64,000 nt of DNA from Pseudomonas nitroreducens TX1 (GTDB taxonomy: Bacteria; Pseudomonadota; Gammaproteobacteria; Pseudomonadales; Pseudomonadaceae): contig NZ_AMZB01000138.1 in assembly GCF_000313755.1 (NCBI RefSeq), positions 225,505-289,504 on the forward strand, in the 5' to 3' direction. Shown here piece after piece: positions 40,196 through 49,011 of this stretch. Numbering within the stretch: position 1 is the first letter of the stretch; every line of letters starts with the position of its first letter. The translations under genes were made by a program, and so were the position numbers. Below the pieces are notes generated by a model. That model was not told the DNA's origin. It ran no database searches and saw only the letters and a list, made by a program, of their open reading frames with translations.

Positions 40196-40234
40196 GTGCG
40201 TACGGGAACTGGCACTTCCTGCGGGCGGGTCTGA

Positions 40235-41143
40235 TCAGCAGGCCCAGTCGATCTTCATGTCGCGGAAATCCAGCTGGGCGTTGCCGGTGCCGAAGTTGTA
40301 CCCGCCCAGGTATTCCTCGAAACCGATGTAGTAGGCGCTGACGTCCGGCATGCCCTGCACCGGGCGCATGGTGCCGCCGATATGGTTGGGCTGGTGGCCC
40401 TGGCTCCAGGCGTGCTCCCGGTAATTGTCGCGATGAATGTCATCGTTCTCCCAGTAGTAGAACAACTGGTAATCGGTGCCACCGTACTCGTCGGGCTGGA
40501 TCCCGGCGTTGGGGTCGCTGGCGCGCGGCGACCAGCGCAGCAGGTAGCGCGTCTCCAGTCCCGGTTGGGGAATGCCGCCGAACAGCCCGAACAGGTAGTC
40601 GCCCTCCTTCATGGTGGTGTCGAAGGTGCTCGCCGAGCCCGATGCCAGCCACTGCGGCGCGGCTGTCTGCGCCAGTAGCGGATTGCCCGCAGGCAGTCGT
40701 GGCGGCTGGCAGGCGGCACCGTTGAATTCCGCTTCGGTCAGCAGGATCACCGCATAGGCGCCGCCGAGAATATCCTCCATGCGGTGCAGGCGCGGGTGGC
40801 TGGCGCGGCCGGCTTGCCAGAACGGCAGCAGATCTGGATCGGCCGGCGGCTGTTCGCCCGGCGAGACAAGCTGCTCGGCAATGCCATCGACCGAGTTCGG
40901 GCCGCCGTCGTTCTGGTCCGGCGACAGCGAGAAGAAACTCAGCGCAACGATCTCCGGCCCGTGCACCCGATAGTCCTCGGGCAGGCGCAGGGTGAAGCCG
41001 TGCATCAGCGGGTAACCGGTATCCGGGTCCAGCGGCCATTGTTCGGGCGTAATACCCGGCGGCAGGCCGAAGCACCAGCCCTGGAGCTCCTCCCCGGCGG
41101 CAGGCGTTGAATATTTCAGCAATTCGATATCGTAGGCGTGCAT
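40235..41143 (-). CDS. hypothetical cytosolic protein
   Basis: A 302-residue protein not recognised. Start ATG 41143 has AAGGGA nine bases before it; the frame continues upstream without support. No signal peptide or TM helix. It is rich in Gly, Pro, Tyr and Trp, with segments such as LQGWCFGLPPGITPEQWPLD, GLFGGIPQPGLETRYLLRWS and IGGTMRPVQGMPD, and it ends in DFRDMKIDWAC. The sequence looks beta-rich and may be related to DUF1963 (YwqG-like) proteins that contain GG-x-P patterns, but this is weak. Convergent with yejK. Confidence 0.65.
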   Translation of the reverse strand: MHAYDIELLKYSTPAAGEELQGWCFGLPPGITPEQWPLDPDTGYPLMHGFTLRLPEDYRVHGPEIVALSFFSLSPDQNDGGPNSVDGIAEQLVSPGEQPPADPDLLPFWQAGRASHPRLHRMEDILGGAYAVILLTEAEFNGAACQPPRLPAGNPLLAQTAAPQWLASGSASTFDTTMKEGDYLFGLFGGIPQPGLETRYLLRWSPRASDPNAGIQPDEYGGTDYQLFYYWENDDIHRDNYREHAWSQGHQPNHIGGTMRPVQGMPDVSAYYIGFEEYLGGYNFGTGNAQLDFRDMKIDWAC

Positions 41144-41328
41144 GCGCGGCGTCCCTTCTCGTGCATTGAGTGTTCGGCAATGAGTGTCGTGCAAGGAGAG
41201 ATGGACGATAGACTCCCGCGCCAGACGCCTCAAGCGACCTGCGCACAGTCTTCCGACAAAGCACCCCACAGCCCCCGCGTTGCGGCTGCTAGAGTCAAAT
41301 CAGGCGCCTCTCGCTCGCGGTGGCCGCC

Positions 41329-42255
41329 ATGTCCGCCTTGCATGCTCTCCCTGTCGCTGCGTCTCCGCTCTCCGGGCTGCCCCGGCCGCACTGCTCATGC
41401 TTCGCACTGCTGTTGCTGTTCTGTACCCGCCTGCTTTTTGCCGACCCCACACCGCAGCCACTCACACCGAATGTCGCGCGCTTCGTGCTGGCCAACGCCG
41501 AGTTCAGTGTGATGCACGAGATGGGGCACGTGCTGATCGCCGAGTACGACCTGCCGGTGCTCGGGCGCGAGGAAGATGCGGCGGACCAGCTTGGCTTCAT
41601 CCTGCTGTTTCACCTTTACGCCAAACTACCGCGTGACGAGGTGGACGCGCGCCTGCTGGACATCGCTGACTACTGGCGGCTGGAATGGCAGACGCCCAAG
41701 CCGCCACCGGACCAGGTACTGGCGTGGGACAGCCACCCGCTGGACGAGCAGCGCTACTACAACATCGCCTGCCTGCTCTACGGCAGCGACATGGTACGGC
41801 TGGACTGGCTGCCGCCACTGATCGGCCTGCCCTATGAGCGGGCGGTCTACTGCGACCAGGAATTCCGCCAGGCGAGCAAGGCGTTCGAATGGATCCGGCA
41901 TACGCGACGTGCGTCCTCGATTCAGCACCACGCGGCCTGGCGCCTGAGCTGGGACGCGCCGTCGATGAGTCCAGCGGAAGCCGGGCCGCTGATCGCCCTG
42001 CTGCGCGATGGCGACCACTTGCAACTGATGGTCGACGAGGTCTTCCGCCTGTTCCGCCCGCCGCGCGCGCTGAACATTCGCCTGGTCAGCTGCGGCGCGC
42101 CGGACGCCTGGTACAACAGCAACAGCGGGGAAATGGCGCTCTGCTACGAGCGCCTGCAACACTTTCGCGAGATGGCCGAGAACCTGCCGCGCCTGCGTAC
42201 GCCGGTGACGCGGCAGTGTCCCGGTCCGGCCGGACTCAGGCCTGGCGGATGCTGA
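41329..42255 (+). CDS. DUF4344 putative zinc metallopeptidase
   Basis: A 308-residue protein. ATG 41329 is preferred over a GTG at 41320. Residues 20-38 are hydrophobic (CFALLLLFCTRLLFA) and read as a signal peptide, so export is likely. His63-Glu64-Met-Gly-His67 is a HExxH-type zinc motif, and GREEDAADQLG (about 77-88) supplies a third Glu/Asp ligand as in the DUF4344 family. Downstream are RYYNIACLLYGSD and a Cys-containing C-terminus (LVSCGAPDAWYNSN, MALCYERLQ). Substrate unknown. The 3' end overlaps the opposite GST gene by 20 bp. Confidence 0.82.
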   Translation: MSALHALPVAASPLSGLPRPHCSCFALLLLFCTRLLFADPTPQPLTPNVARFVLANAEFSVMHEMGHVLIAEYDLPVLGREEDAADQLGFILLFHLYAKLPRDEVDARLLDIADYWRLEWQTPKPPPDQVLAWDSHPLDEQRYYNIACLLYGSDMVRLDWLPPLIGLPYERAVYCDQEFRQASKAFEWIRHTRRASSIQHHAAWRLSWDAPSMSPAEAGPLIALLRDGDHLQLMVDEVFRLFRPPRALNIRLVSCGAPDAWYNSNSGEMALCYERLQHFREMAENLPRLRTPVTRQCPGPAGLRPGGC

Positions 42256-43171
42256 AGCCGATGCGTGGGAAGTGTACGTGCACCGTGCCGGCGCGCTCAT
42301 CTTCGCGACGCAGGACCAGGCTCTCCAGCCCGACGTGCAGCAATTCGCCTTCCACCGGGTCGCAACCGTAGTCGGTGGCGGCGATCGCCACGCGCTGGCC
42401 GGCCTCGAAGCCGTTGGGATCGACGAGGGTTTCCTCCGGCAGTGCCGCTGGCTGGCTGTCGCGGGCCACGGCAATGGCGTCCTCGGCGCTCATCTCGCTG
42501 GACGCGCCGTGGCCGAAGCCCAGCACGCGGCCAAGCCAGGCGGCGACCGACGGGTAGTCGTCCACCAGCGGCGCGGTGACCGGCGTGCCCTTGAGGAACC
42601 ACAGGCAGTGGGCCAGGGCGAAATCGGCGATGGAGGGCTCGCCGAACAGGAAGTCGCCTTCTTCTCGCGCCAGTTGCTGTTCGACGCGCGCCATGAAAGC
42701 CGGCCACTGATGCTTGGCCTGCTCGGCCGGCAACCGGCTGGCGGTGCCGCCGCTGAACAGCCGGCTGCGGTCGGCGACGAAGGCCTGGAGGAACTGCGGC
42801 GGCAGCTTGCCAAAGCGCATGGCGATGGATTCGGGCTGGAACACCAGGCTGACGGCGTGCTGGAAGATCACCGAGTCGGCCCACAGGGCGAAGCTCGCCG
42901 AGGTGAACTCGTGGCCCTCGGGGAACAGCGCGGGCACGGCCTTTTCCTGCTCCAGTCGACGGGCGATCAGCGCGGTGTCGCAGTAGATGTCGGCGCCGAC
43001 CTGCAGCACCGGCGTCTTGCGGTAACCACCGGTAAGGGCCATGAGGTCCGGCTTGGGCATCAGCGGCGGGATGGTTACCGAGCGCCAGGACAGCTGCTTG
43101 AAGCCCAGCATCAGACGCGCCTTTTCGGCGAAGGGCGAAGTCGGGTAGTGGTGCAGGATCAGCTCGGACAT
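42236..43171 (-). CDS. glutathione S-transferase family protein with C-terminal extension
   Basis: A 311-residue protein. The N-terminal thioredoxin-like domain reads LHHYPTSPFAEKARLMLGFK with the TSPF loop, then GYRKTPVLQVGADIYCDTAL. The alpha-helical GST domain covers residues 85-215. From about residue 225 there is an extra C-terminal domain (about 85 residues, beta-rich: VAIAATDYGCDPVEGELLHV, then VHFPRIGFSIRQA) not found in standard GSTs. Catalytic Ser or Cys is not evident. Likely cytosolic detoxification role or a regulatory relative. Confidence 0.82.
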   Translation of the reverse strand: MSELILHHYPTSPFAEKARLMLGFKQLSWRSVTIPPLMPKPDLMALTGGYRKTPVLQVGADIYCDTALIARRLEQEKAVPALFPEGHEFTSASFALWADSVIFQHAVSLVFQPESIAMRFGKLPPQFLQAFVADRSRLFSGGTASRLPAEQAKHQWPAFMARVEQQLAREEGDFLFGEPSIADFALAHCLWFLKGTPVTAPLVDDYPSVAAWLGRVLGFGHGASSEMSAEDAIAVARDSQPAALPEETLVDPNGFEAGQRVAIAATDYGCDPVEGELLHVGLESLVLRREDERAGTVHVHFPRIGFSIRQA

Positions 43172-43234
43172 GGGGGGCTCCAGCGGCCGGAAGGTGGTCC
43201 GGCAGCTTAACCCGTACGTAGGATGAGTCCTACC

Positions 43235-43540
43235 TCATCCCTCGGATGGCACGACATCCACGGCGCTGATGGTGAAGGGATTGGCCAGCACCAGGCGCTC
43301 CTTGGCCTTCTTGGTCAGCGCCTTGATCGCGCGCTCGCGGCGCAGGGCATCGCCCTTGCCGGGGCAGGCCTCGACATAGACCAGCGCCTGGGCCGGGCTG
43401 GAATGGAAGAAGCGCGCGCCCTTGCCGGTGCGATGGGTTTCGAAGCGCCGTTGCGCGTCGTCGCTGATACCGCAATACAGCGCGCCGTTCTCGGCGCGCA
43501 CCAGGTAGACGAACCAGGGCTTGGGCTCGGCGGCGGTCAC
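43235..43540 (-). CDS. GIY-YIG nuclease-like protein
   Basis: A 101-residue single-domain protein of the YhbQ/UPF0213 type. It starts with GTG at 43540, overlapping the stop of the upstream GST-like gene by 4 bp (GTGA). Motifs: [20 protein letters not shown] (VYL...YCGI in place of GIY-YIG), [14 protein letters not shown] with the catalytic Arg and His, [20 protein letters not shown] with the Glu, and KKAKERLVL. Small proteins of this family are suspected to act on branched DNA. Translation should be coupled to the gene before it. Confidence 0.88.
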   Translation of the reverse strand: MTAAEPKPWFVYLVRAENGALYCGISDDAQRRFETHRTGKGARFFHSSPAQALVYVEACPGKGDALRRERAIKALTKKAKERLVLANPFTISAVDVVPSEG

Positions 43541-44238
43541 GACGCCCACACCCGCGCCTGCATACGGTCGCAGTAAGCGACCAGGCGCTCGTAGCTGCGC
43601 GCCATATCGTTGAGAGGGGTTTCCAGGGTGCTGAGGACGAGGTTGGCCAGCACACCGTAGGTCGCGGCATCGGCGCTGCACGGCTGGGCGCCGCCGAAGT
43701 ACGGCAGGTCGCCGAGCATGCCGTCCAGGGCTTCGAGATCGTCGCGGGCGAAGCCCAGCAGTTCCTCGCGGCTGTGGCGCAGCAGCCCGCGGCCCTTGAG
43801 GTCACCGCGAATCTTGCGCTGCAGCATCGCACCCACCAGCGGCCGCAGCGGCGCGGGCACGCTACGCAACATCACGTCCTTCACCTGACGGAAGCCCTGC
43901 TCGTCCAGCCAGCGGAAGTACACCAGCAACGGCACCAGGTGCTCGTCGCACAGGCGAGTGATCGACACCGCCCAGCCACGACCACGGGCGTCGAGGCCGG
44001 CATCGAGGTCGAATTCGTAATACTGCTGCAGCGTACGCATGATGATCGCCGTGTCGGCGACAGCCTTGCCGTCCAGCATAATGAACGGCAGCTTGCCCTT
44101 GGGCCCTTTGCGCGGGTCCATCACGTGCTTGATCTGGTACTCCAGCCCGGCGAGGCGCAGGAAGGTCTCCAGCTTCAGGCAGAAAGGGCTGACATTGGGT
44201 ACGTTGAAGGCGGGCGGGAACTGGAAAAGTGTGATCAT
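43537..44238 (-). CDS. GST-like (metaxin/FAX-type) protein
   Basis: A 233-residue protein starting [20 protein letters not shown]. It has a thioredoxin-fold start ([40 protein letters not shown]) and a C-terminal helical domain with [20 protein letters not shown], the failed-axon-connections/metaxin signature used in annotation of bacterial GST_N_4/GST_C_6 proteins. Not a typical catalytic GST. Function unclear; it is translationally coupled to the GIY-YIG gene. Confidence 0.83.
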   Translation of the reverse strand: MITLFQFPPAFNVPNVSPFCLKLETFLRLAGLEYQIKHVMDPRKGPKGKLPFIMLDGKAVADTAIIMRTLQQYYEFDLDAGLDARGRGWAVSITRLCDEHLVPLLVYFRWLDEQGFRQVKDVMLRSVPAPLRPLVGAMLQRKIRGDLKGRGLLRHSREELLGFARDDLEALDGMLGDLPYFGGAQPCSADAATYGVLANLVLSTLETPLNDMARSYERLVAYCDRMQARVWAS

Positions 44239-44311
44239 GGCGGCGTCCGGCTCTCAGTCGCCTGTCATTTAAGCCTATCCCGCCGTCACGGGCGAGCCCG
44301 AAAGCCCGCGA

Positions 44312-44794
44312 TCAGGCCTTCCCCACCCGTTGTGCGCGGTACGCCGCGAGGCTTTTCGCGGCCTGGGCGCGGATCGCCCGCTGCACCGGCGGCGCCCAGC
44401 CCAGCAGGGCGCCCTTGGCGCCCAGGGCCTGGCGCGACCACTTCCAGAGGTCGAAGCTGTCCACGTGCTGACAGATCAATCCGTCGCGGAAATGGAAATG
44501 TGCCTGGATGTGATTGATCACTTTCCGCCCCGTCTGGGTGAAGGTGTAGGACGCCACCCAGCGTGCCGAACCGCGTGTCGCGTCGGCCTCGACGCCCTCG
44601 TAGGTCAGCGAGAAGTCCTGGGCGCGGGCGGTGAGCATGCGCCACATGTCGCCGGCCTCGGCGCCGCGCAGGTCGGTGAAGACCGGGTCGCTGAACTGCA
44701 CGTCGGCGCTGTAGCAGGCGACCATGGCCTCGCCGTCACGACGCTGGAAGGCCTGGTAGAAACGTTCGATCAATTGGGCGTTGGGGTGGGCCAT
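44312..44794 (-). CDS. SnoaL/NTF2-like protein
   Basis: A 160-residue protein. Start ATG 44794; the open frame runs much further, but that overlaps the divergent regulator gene. It shows the NTF2-like cone fold pattern: LIERFYQAFQRRDGEAMVAC, ADVQFSDPVFTDLRG, ARWVASYTFTQTGRKVINHI and HFRDGLICQHVDSFD. Members are polyketide cyclases, isomerases or orphan proteins. Divergent from the GlxA-type regulator, which may control it. Confidence 0.85.
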   Translation of the reverse strand: MAHPNAQLIERFYQAFQRRDGEAMVACYSADVQFSDPVFTDLRGAEAGDMWRMLTARAQDFSLTYEGVEADATRGSARWVASYTFTQTGRKVINHIQAHFHFRDGLICQHVDSFDLWKWSRQALGAKGALLGWAPPVQRAIRAQAAKSLAAYRAQRVGKA

Positions 44795-44918
44795 GGCGGG
44801 GCTCGCGTCGGGAAGGGTGGTCGAAGTATCGGGACTGGATCGACTGGACACGATTGGCAATATCGACAACATTATGATCAATAGCGCCATCTCAGCCGCC
44901 AGCAGAAAGCGAGACGCC

Positions 44919-45875
44919 ATGTTCAGGATAGCCCTGTTCGTCTGCCCGCAAACCCTGTGCTCCAGCCTTGGCCTGGCCATGGACAGCTTCCACCTCGCCA
45001 ACCGCCTGGCCGGCGAGCGCCGCTTCGAGGTGCTGCGGGTCAGCGCAGATGGCGCGCCGGTGGCGTTGCCCTTCGGCCGCGTGGAAGTGGAAGGCGGGCT
45101 CGATATTGCCGAGCGTTGCGACCTGCTGCTGATTCCCGCCACCGGTGCGGATATCGACACCACCTTCGCTGCCAATCAACAGCTGCTCGACTGGCTGCGC
45201 CGCGCGCCCGCCAGCGTGCAGTTGGGCAGCCTGTGCAGCAGCGCCTTCCTGCTGGCAGAAGCCGGCGTACTGGACGAACGCCGCGCCACCACCCACTGGG
45301 CGCTGGAAGCGGCGTTCCGCCAACGCTATCCCCAGGTGCGGCTAGACATCGACGCCCTCTGCACCGACGACAACGGCTGTCTCTGCTCCGGCGGCGCACA
45401 AGCCGGCCTGGACCTGTGCCTGTACCTCATCGAGCGCCATGCCGGTGCAGCCCTGGCCCGCCGCGCGGCGGCAACCCTGGTGTTCGAACATGGGCGCGGC
45501 CGCCAGCGGCGCTTCACCCCGCTGCTGCCTGACCCGCTGCCCGCCGGCTCACCACTGCAGCCGCTGCTGCTCTGGTTGGAAGACAATTACGCGCAGCCCT
45601 TCGACCTCGCCAGCCTGGCGCAGCGCGTGCACTGCTCCACGCGCACGCTGTTACGGCGCTTCCGCGAGCAGGTTGGGATGTCGCCGAACGATTACGTGCA
45701 ACGCCTGCGCATTGCGTCGGCGCAGGAGGCGCTGGGTGATCCGGCACGTTCGCTGGAGCGCATCGCCAGCGATGTCGGCTATGCCGACCGGGCGAGCTTC
45801 GCGCGCTTGTTCAAGCAGGTATGTGGGGAAACGCCGGGGGCTTTCCGGCAGAGACTGATGGGGCGGCAGGCTTGA
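44919..45875 (+). CDS. GlxA family AraC-type transcriptional regulator
   Basis: A 318-residue regulator. ATG 44919 begins MFRIALFVCPQTLCSSLGLA. The N-terminal domain (residues 1-185) is DJ-1/PfpI-like (LLIPATGADIDTTFAA, LGSLCSSAFLLAEAGVLDER). The C-terminal AraC/XylS domain (about 210-315) has DLASLAQRVHCSTRTLLRRF and LERIASDVGYADRASFARLF, two HTH motifs. It probably activates the divergent SnoaL-like gene, starting 124 bases away, or another target. Effector unknown. Confidence 0.9.
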   Translation: MFRIALFVCPQTLCSSLGLAMDSFHLANRLAGERRFEVLRVSADGAPVALPFGRVEVEGGLDIAERCDLLLIPATGADIDTTFAANQQLLDWLRRAPASVQLGSLCSSAFLLAEAGVLDERRATTHWALEAAFRQRYPQVRLDIDALCTDDNGCLCSGGAQAGLDLCLYLIERHAGAALARRAAATLVFEHGRGRQRRFTPLLPDPLPAGSPLQPLLLWLEDNYAQPFDLASLAQRVHCSTRTLLRRFREQVGMSPNDYVQRLRIASAQEALGDPARSLERIASDVGYADRASFARLFKQVCGETPGAFRQRLMGRQA

Positions 45876-45898
45876 AACCCGGGGGATGACGGGGTGGC

Positions 45899-45977
45899 TG
45901 TAGGAGCGAGCTTGCTCGCGAACCGCCCAACACCGGCGACGCCGGAGAAGCCGTTCGCGAGCACGCTCGCTCCTACA
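45899..45977. repeat. inverted REP pair (REPIN)
   Basis: A 25-base palindrome at 45899-45923 faces its inverse at 45953-45977 with a 29-base spacer; one base differs. It separates the regulator from pcs and could form a long hairpin in both transcripts. Confidence 0.85.
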
Positions 45978-45986
45978 AGAAGAGCA

Positions 45987-46703
45987 TCAGTGGAACCACT
46001 CCATGGCCGTGCGCCACACGCAGACGCCGACGAAGTAGGCGGAGGCGGCGAACCACAGGCCTAGCAGCCAGGGTTGGTCCACCGGATGCTGGAGGATCAG
46101 CAGCGCACTGCTGAGCATCCAGATGAAGGTCACGGCGATGTTCAACGGCATGAACTGGCGCACCCGGAAGGGGTGCAGGAACTTCATGCGGGTCAGGGTC
46201 AGCGCAGCAAGCACCAGCACGGTGACGAAGCTCACCCAGGGATGCAGGTCGAGCACGAAGAAGTACACCGCCACCACGTTCCACGCCGCCGGGAAGCCGA
46301 CGAAGTAGTTGTCCTTGCTCTTCATGTTGACGTTGCAGAAGCAGAACAGCGAGGACACCAGGATCACCCCCACCGCCAGCAGTTCGGTGTGCACCGGCAG
46401 CGGCACGTAGCGATAGATGAAGATCGCGGGGATGAAGACGTAGGTGAGGTAGTCGATCACAAGGTCCAGGGTCGAGCCGTCGAAGTGCGGCAGCACCGCC
46501 TTGACGTCGAACTTGCGCGCCAGGGTGCCGTCGAGGCCGTCTACCAGCAGCGCCACGCCCAGCCACAGCAGGCAGGCCTGGGGCTTGTTGTCGACCAGCG
46601 CAAGGAGCGCGAGCAGCGCGAGGATGACACCGCTGGAAGTCACCGCATGGGCGCTCCAGGCCTTGGCTTTGCTCAGGTTCATTGGCGATAGGATCAGGTT
46701 CAC
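45987..46703 (-). CDS. pcs: phosphatidylcholine synthase
   Basis: A 238-residue inner-membrane enzyme that makes phosphatidylcholine from CDP-diacylglycerol and choline. GTG 46703 is chosen because AAGGAAGAG lies nine bases upstream; ATG 46682 is an alternative. The CDP-alcohol phosphotransferase motif is intact: LVDGLDGTLARKF, then HFDGSTLDLVIDYLTY. About eight TM helices follow, with RQFMPLNIAVTFIW. It resembles PAO1 Pcs (PA3857). Membrane PC in Pseudomonas affects host interaction and stress responses. Confidence 0.93.
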   Translation of the reverse strand: MNLILSPMNLSKAKAWSAHAVTSSGVILALLALLALVDNKPQACLLWLGVALLVDGLDGTLARKFDVKAVLPHFDGSTLDLVIDYLTYVFIPAIFIYRYVPLPVHTELLAVGVILVSSLFCFCNVNMKSKDNYFVGFPAAWNVVAVYFFVLDLHPWVSFVTVLVLAALTLTRMKFLHPFRVRQFMPLNIAVTFIWMLSSALLILQHPVDQPWLLGLWFAASAYFVGVCVWRTAMEWFH

Positions 46704-47102
46704 GTCGGCTCTCTTCCTTTGGACGGTGGATGCAGGGGAGCTACCTCGAACGGTAGTCCATCCCTGACGAACCACTGCACATGGGAACACCGGGGAGGCG
46801 GCCGAGTTCAGCCGGTTTTTCTCACAGCGCACCGTGCGGCGGTGGAGTCAGCAGCATACGCCGTAGGGGGCTGGACGTGCCATCGGGGGAAACGAGCGTT
46901 ATAAAGATGAAAGTACGGAGTGTGCGGGTGGCCCCTCTCCCCCGCCCTCTCCCTGAAGGGAGAGGGAGTTTCCGTGCAAACGGACGTGTTCCGCGTCCAA
47001 TCATACATTCGCGTCAGGCTTACTCGGGAACCATCGCTGGCACGGTCCAAGTCCCCTCTCCCTTCAGGGAGAGGGTTAGGGAGAGGGAACTCCAATGCCA
47101 AA
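46704..47102. other. 399-base gap between pcs and aapP
   Basis: No gene is supported. The right half is taken by the CCCTCTCCC element (46932-47088). The left part (46704-46931) should hold the pcs promoter; no clear boxes were found. Confidence 0.6.
46932..47088. repeat. CCCTCTCCC-type inverted repeat element, copy 2
   Basis: Arms at 46932-46968 and 47053-47088 are inverted copies of one another. Each contains a 10-bp palindrome CCCTCTCCCT/AGGGAGAGGG, and the core between is about 84 bases. It ends 14 bases from the aapP stop and could end that operon's transcript. Same architecture as 12537-12657. Confidence 0.75.
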
Positions 47103-47879
47103 TCAGTGCAGGATCTGGCTGAGGAACAGCTTGGTGCGGTCCGACTGCGGGTTGTCGAAGAACTGATCCGGCGGCGCCTGTTCGACGATCTCGCCCTTGT
47201 CCATGAAGATCACCCGGTTCGCCACGGTGCGCGCAAAGCCCATCTCGTGGGTCACGCAGAGCATGGTCATGCCGCTCTGCGCCAGGCCGATCATGGTGTC
47301 GAGCACCTCCTTGACCATTTCCGGGTCAAGCGCCGAGGTGGGTTCGTCGAACAGCATGATCTTCGGCTTCATGCACAGCGCGCGGGCGATCGCCACGCGT
47401 TGCTGCTGGCCACCGGAGAGCTGGCCGGGAAACTTGTTGGCCTGTTCCGGGATGCGCACGCGCTCCAGGTAGTGCATGGCGACCTCCTCGGCCTGGCGCT
47501 TGGGCATCTTGCGCACCCACATGGGCGCGAGGATGCAGTTCTGCAGCACGGTCAGGTGCGGGAACAGGTTGAAGTGCTGGAACACCATGCCGACTTCACT
47601 GCGGATCGCCTCGATCTGCTTGAGGTCATTGGTCAGCTCGGTGCCGTCGACCACGATGCTGCCCTGCTGGTGTTCTTCCAGGCGGTTGATGCAGCGGATG
47701 GTAGTGGACTTGCCCGAACCGGACGGCCCGCAAAGCACGATGCGCTCGCCCTGCTTGACCTCCAGGTTGATGTCCTTGAGCACGTGGAACTGGCCGTACC
47801 ACTTGTTCACGCCCTTCATGGTGATCATCACGTGATCGCCGATGGCCGGCTGTGCGGTCTTTTGGGTGGCTTCAGACAT
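47103..47879 (-). CDS. aapP: amino acid ABC transporter ATP-binding protein AapP
   Basis: A 258-residue ABC ATPase. Walker [21 protein letters not shown] (residues about 52-65), Q-loop VFQHFN, signature [15 protein letters not shown], Walker [15 protein letters not shown], and H-loop CVTHEMGF. It powers the AapJQM general amino-acid importer. Last gene of the aapJ-Q-M-P operon (12 bp after aapM). Confidence 0.95.
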   Translation of the reverse strand: MSEATQKTAQPAIGDHVMITMKGVNKWYGQFHVLKDINLEVKQGERIVLCGPSGSGKSTTIRCINRLEEHQQGSIVVDGTELTNDLKQIEAIRSEVGMVFQHFNLFPHLTVLQNCILAPMWVRKMPKRQAEEVAMHYLERVRIPEQANKFPGQLSGGQQQRVAIARALCMKPKIMLFDEPTSALDPEMVKEVLDTMIGLAQSGMTMLCVTHEMGFARTVANRVIFMDKGEIVEQAPPDQFFDNPQSDRTKLFLSQILH

Positions 47880-47891
47880 GACGATTCACTC

Positions 47892-49001
47892 CTAACGCTT
47901 GTGGCCGGTGTCCAGCTTGTGCTCCAGGTGCATGGAGTAGCGGGACATGCCGAAACAGAAAATCCAGTAGACGACCGCGGCGAACACATAGCCTTCGGTG
48001 GCCATGCCCAGCCAGGCCGGGTCCGCGGTGGCGCGCTTGATGCTGTTGAGGAAGTCGAACAGACCGATGATGATCACCAGGCTGGTGTCCTTGAACAGCG
48101 CGATGAAGGTGTTGACGATGCCGGGGATCACCAGCTTGAGCGCCTGCGGCAGGATCACCAGGCCCATGGTCCGCCAGTAGCCCAGGCCCATGGCGGCCGC
48201 GGCCTCGTACTGGCCCTTGGGGATGGCCTGCATGCCGCCGCGCACCACCTCGGCGATATAGGCGGCCTCGAACAGCACCACCATCACCATGGCCCGCAGC
48301 AGCTTGTCCAGGTTCATCCCCTCGGGCAGGAACAGCGGCAGCATCACCGAGGACATGAACAGCACGGTGATCAGCGGTACGCCGCGCCAGAACTCGATGG
48401 TGGTGACGCAGATGACCTTGATCGCCGGCATCTTCGAACGCCGCCCGAGGGCCAGCAGGATGCCCAGCGGCATGGCCCCGCAGATGCCGACCGCGGCGAT
48501 CACCACGGTGAGCATCAGGCCGCCCCAGGCGCTGGTCGGCACGGTCTCCAGGCCGAGGAAGCCGCCGTGCAGCAGCCAGTAGGCCAGGATCGGCAGCGCC
48601 ACCAGGAAGCCCAGGCCGTACTTCACCTTGTAGGCAAAGCGCTTGAGGAACAGCGGCGCCGCACCGAACACCACGAAGAGCACGGTGAGGTCCACGCGCC
48701 AGCGCAGTTCCTCGGGGTAGAAGCCGTACATGAACTGGCCGAAGCGCGAGCCGATAAACACCCAGCAGGCGCCCTCGCGGGAGCAGTCGGCGCGGGTCGT
48801 GCCGGTCCAGTCGGCCTTGATGATCGCCCACTCCAGCAGCGGCGGCAGGATCAGCCAGACCAGGTAGATACCGACCAGCGTCAGCAGGGTGTTGAACCAG
48901 CTGGAGAAAAGGTTGGCGCGCAGCCAGGCGAGCACGCCCACGCTCATCGCGGGGGGCGGCAGGTCGGGCTTGAAAGTATGAGTAGTCACGGGTTTCTGCA
49001 C
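47892..49001 (-). CDS. aapM: amino acid ABC transporter permease AapM
   Basis: A 369-residue HisM/AapM-type permease with an extended N-terminus (first TM helix about residues 34-56) and the core helices in the C-terminal half. The EAA loop is seen in YIAEVVRGGMQAIPKGQYEA and ALKLVIPGIVNTFIALFKDT. Start ATG 49001 gives MQKPVTTHTFK. It forms the heterodimeric pore with AapQ. The gap to aapQ is 10 bp. Confidence 0.93.
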   Translation of the reverse strand: MQKPVTTHTFKPDLPPPAMSVGVLAWLRANLFSSWFNTLLTLVGIYLVWLILPPLLEWAIIKADWTGTTRADCSREGACWVFIGSRFGQFMYGFYPEELRWRVDLTVLFVVFGAAPLFLKRFAYKVKYGLGFLVALPILAYWLLHGGFLGLETVPTSAWGGLMLTVVIAAVGICGAMPLGILLALGRRSKMPAIKVICVTTIEFWRGVPLITVLFMSSVMLPLFLPEGMNLDKLLRAMVMVVLFEAAYIAEVVRGGMQAIPKGQYEAAAAMGLGYWRTMGLVILPQALKLVIPGIVNTFIALFKDTSLVIIIGLFDFLNSIKRATADPAWLGMATEGYVFAAVVYWIFCFGMSRYSMHLEHKLDTGHKR

Positions 49002-49011
49002 TCCATACCGA

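Noticed and set aside
43221..43240. GGATGAG/CTCATCC hairpin at the end of the GIY-YIG gene
   Set aside because: Short stem partly within the stop codon and without a T-run; not convincing as terminator.
44795..44918. Promoter boxes in the gap between the SnoaL-like and GlxA-type genes
   Set aside because: A TATGAT is present, but no -35 at an acceptable distance was found.
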